From positions 1 to 15,910 of the forward strand of contig CAZTLI010000075.1 of NCBI GenBank assembly GCA_964614375.1: DNA of 15,910 nt, in the 5' to 3' direction. Every line of letters starts with the position of its first letter. Position 1 is the stretch's first letter. Under the pieces are notes generated by a model. That model searched no databases. It was given only the letters and a program-made list of their open reading frames with translations, and was not told the origin of the DNA. Shown in pieces: positions 15,026 through 15,910 of the stretch. The stretch comes from CAZTLI01 sp964614375 (GTDB lineage Bacteria > Chloroflexota > Anaerolineae > Aggregatilineales > Phototrophicaceae). The position numbers and the translations under genes are program-made.

Positions 15026-15044
15026 TCATTCATTGTATGAATGA
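15026..15044. promoter_or_regulatory. Perfect 19-bp palindrome upstream of the oxidoreductase start
   Basis: TCATTCAT (15026-15033) and ATGAATGA (15037-15044) are exact inverted repeats around TGT. The site ends 13 bases before the preferred start codon at 15058 and overlaps a rejected ATG at 15037. It could be an operator for a dimeric regulator, or form a small hairpin near the ribosome-binding site GAAGGA (15047-15052). Confidence 0.5.
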
Positions 15045-15057
15045 ACGAAGGACAGTC

Positions 15058-15747
15058 ATGACAGCGGCGCGCCCTATAGAGACGCCCCTTCCACCGGGAC
15101 AATGTGCCCGCACCGATTTTCCGCGATTTGGCGTTTCGGCCTTTGCCAATTTTGAAGCACCCGCATCGACGGATTATAGCATCCAGATCACAGGGGACAT
15201 TGAACCTGTGACCGTTACTTCTGCGGAATTTACGGCACTCGAACGTTTCGAGCAGACATGCGATTTTCACTGCGTCACCACATGGAGCTAGCGTGGGGTG
15301 CGGTGGGGCGGGTATCGCTTGCGTGATGTATTTGACCAATTTATGCAGCCACATCTCCTATCCGATAAATCAATCACGTTGGCGGTGTTCAGAGGCATGG
15401 ATAAGGCCAAGGGCAGTTTGCTGTTAGAAGATGCGTTGGCGGACAGTGTGCTGCTTGCCGATACACTCAATGGCGAACCGCTGACTTCTAAACATGGCGC
15501 GCCGCTGCGGTTGATTGCCCCGGCACACTATGGCTACAAGAGCGTCAAACACCTCAGCCGCATCGAATTTTGGCAAGACGCCAGCAACTATAAACCGGGT
15601 ATCCCCAAAATCATGGAGCACCCGCGCGCCCGTGTGGCCTTTGAAGAGCGTGGACGCTATTTACCGGGCTGGTTCTATCGCTATCTTTATCGTCCGTTGA
15701 TTAACTCAGCCGTCCGCCAAATGAACACCCGTTATGCGTCGGAGTGA
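15058..15747 (+). pseudogene. Sulfite-oxidase-like molybdopterin oxidoreductase, interrupted by one TAG
   Basis: One continuous frame of 229 positions, broken only by TAG at 15289-15291 (position 78). The part before it reads LPPGQCARTDFPRFGVSAFA and ends CDFHCVTTWS; the part after it resumes at once with RGVRWGGYRLRDVFDQF and runs to the normal end. The pattern is that of the sulfite-oxidase-like oxidoreductase family binding molybdopterin: HCVTTWS carries Cys72, the expected molybdenum ligand, and GAPLRLIAPAHYGYKSVKHL (about 145-164) is the family core motif. The replaced residue is a variable position between TTWS and RGVRW. The start at 15058 is supported by GAAGGA 7 bases before it. GTG 15298 could start a separate C-terminal product but lacks the Mo ligand. 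The possibilities are a recent nonsense mutation, a sequence error, or amber read-through. Confidence 0.85.
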
Positions 15748-15762
15748 AAAATTGCATCGTTC

Positions 15763-15792
15763 AGGCATCCGTACACCATAAACCGGATGCCT
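15763..15792. terminator. Hairpin after the oxidoreductase gene
   Basis: AGGCATCCG (15763-15771) and CGGATGCCT (15784-15792) form a perfect 9-bp stem with a 12-base loop, 16 bases after the stop codon. No T-run follows on the plus strand; on the minus strand ATTTTT comes after about 10 bases. It may act in both directions. I see no gene in 15793-15910. Confidence 0.5.
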
Positions 15793-15910
15793 TACATCCA
15801 TACATCCCTCAACTGTGCTCCTTGTCCCATACCCCTGATAAAGCTCATGGAATTGGCAGATGTTCATCCTGAATCGGCTGATTTTATGGTTGTTTATGTA
15901 TCAATTGGTG

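Noticed and set aside
15298..15747. Separate small gene starting at GTG 15298
   Set aside because: It is in the same frame as the preceding segment, separated by a single TAG, has no clear ribosome-binding site, and continues the same protein family. It is better treated as the second part of one interrupted gene.
1..15910. tRNA, rRNA, CRISPR arrays, prophage or integrase genes
   Set aside because: I looked on both strands and found no cloverleaf, rRNA-like block, spaced repeats or recombinase motifs.

Overview
The window is about 16 kb of bacterial chromosome, roughly 50% GC, with densely packed genes on both strands. No gene is a strict taxonomic marker. The repertoire is a Gfo/Idh oxidoreductase, a GH1 glucosidase, a DUF3604 protein, a PhnD-like lipoprotein beside a histidine kinase and stand-alone receivers, a PIN-toxin pair with its characteristic small partner, and decayed Uma2 DNA. 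Together this suggests a Chloroflexota (Anaerolineae-like) organism, which is inference only.

Layout, left to right. (1) 1-1600: a minus-strand Gfo/Idh/MocA oxidoreductase, with two hairpins beyond its 3' end. (2) 1598-3926: a PLP-dependent group II amino-acid decarboxylase on the plus strand. Its last 87 bases recur almost perfectly at 3840-3926. Between the two copies lies a minus-strand toxin-antitoxin pair (VapC-like PIN toxin and small antitoxin). The toxin gene is frame-disrupted by extra copies of an 8-base tandem repeat; removing two copies restores a full PIN domain. (3) 4265-8093: a plus-strand signalling operon with a PhnD-type substrate-binding lipoprotein, a terminator-like hairpin, a membrane histidine kinase, two stand-alone receiver proteins and a small STAS/SpoIIAA-like protein. 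No DNA-binding output protein is encoded. (4) 8094-8472: a mostly non-coding stretch with a decayed Uma2-type nuclease N-terminus. (5) 8473-14868, all on the minus strand; in transcription order: a SAM methyltransferase, an orphan multi-pass membrane histidine kinase, a 720-residue DUF3604/PHP-like protein, a GH1 beta-glucosidase followed by a clear intrinsic terminator, and a second SAM methyltransferase. (6) 14869-15910: palindromic operator-like sites and a promoter-like element upstream of a sulfite-oxidase-like molybdopterin oxidoreductase gene that is split by one in-frame TAG, then a closing hairpin.

The most notable points are the toxin-antitoxin cassette bracketed by a regenerated gene 3' end, the 8-base repeat that switches the toxin frame, and the single-amber interruption of an otherwise well-conserved molybdoenzyme. 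The PhnD/kinase/double-receiver/STAS operon is the best candidate for a functional multi-gene system: probably extracytoplasmic ligand sensing relayed to protein partners rather than directly to DNA.
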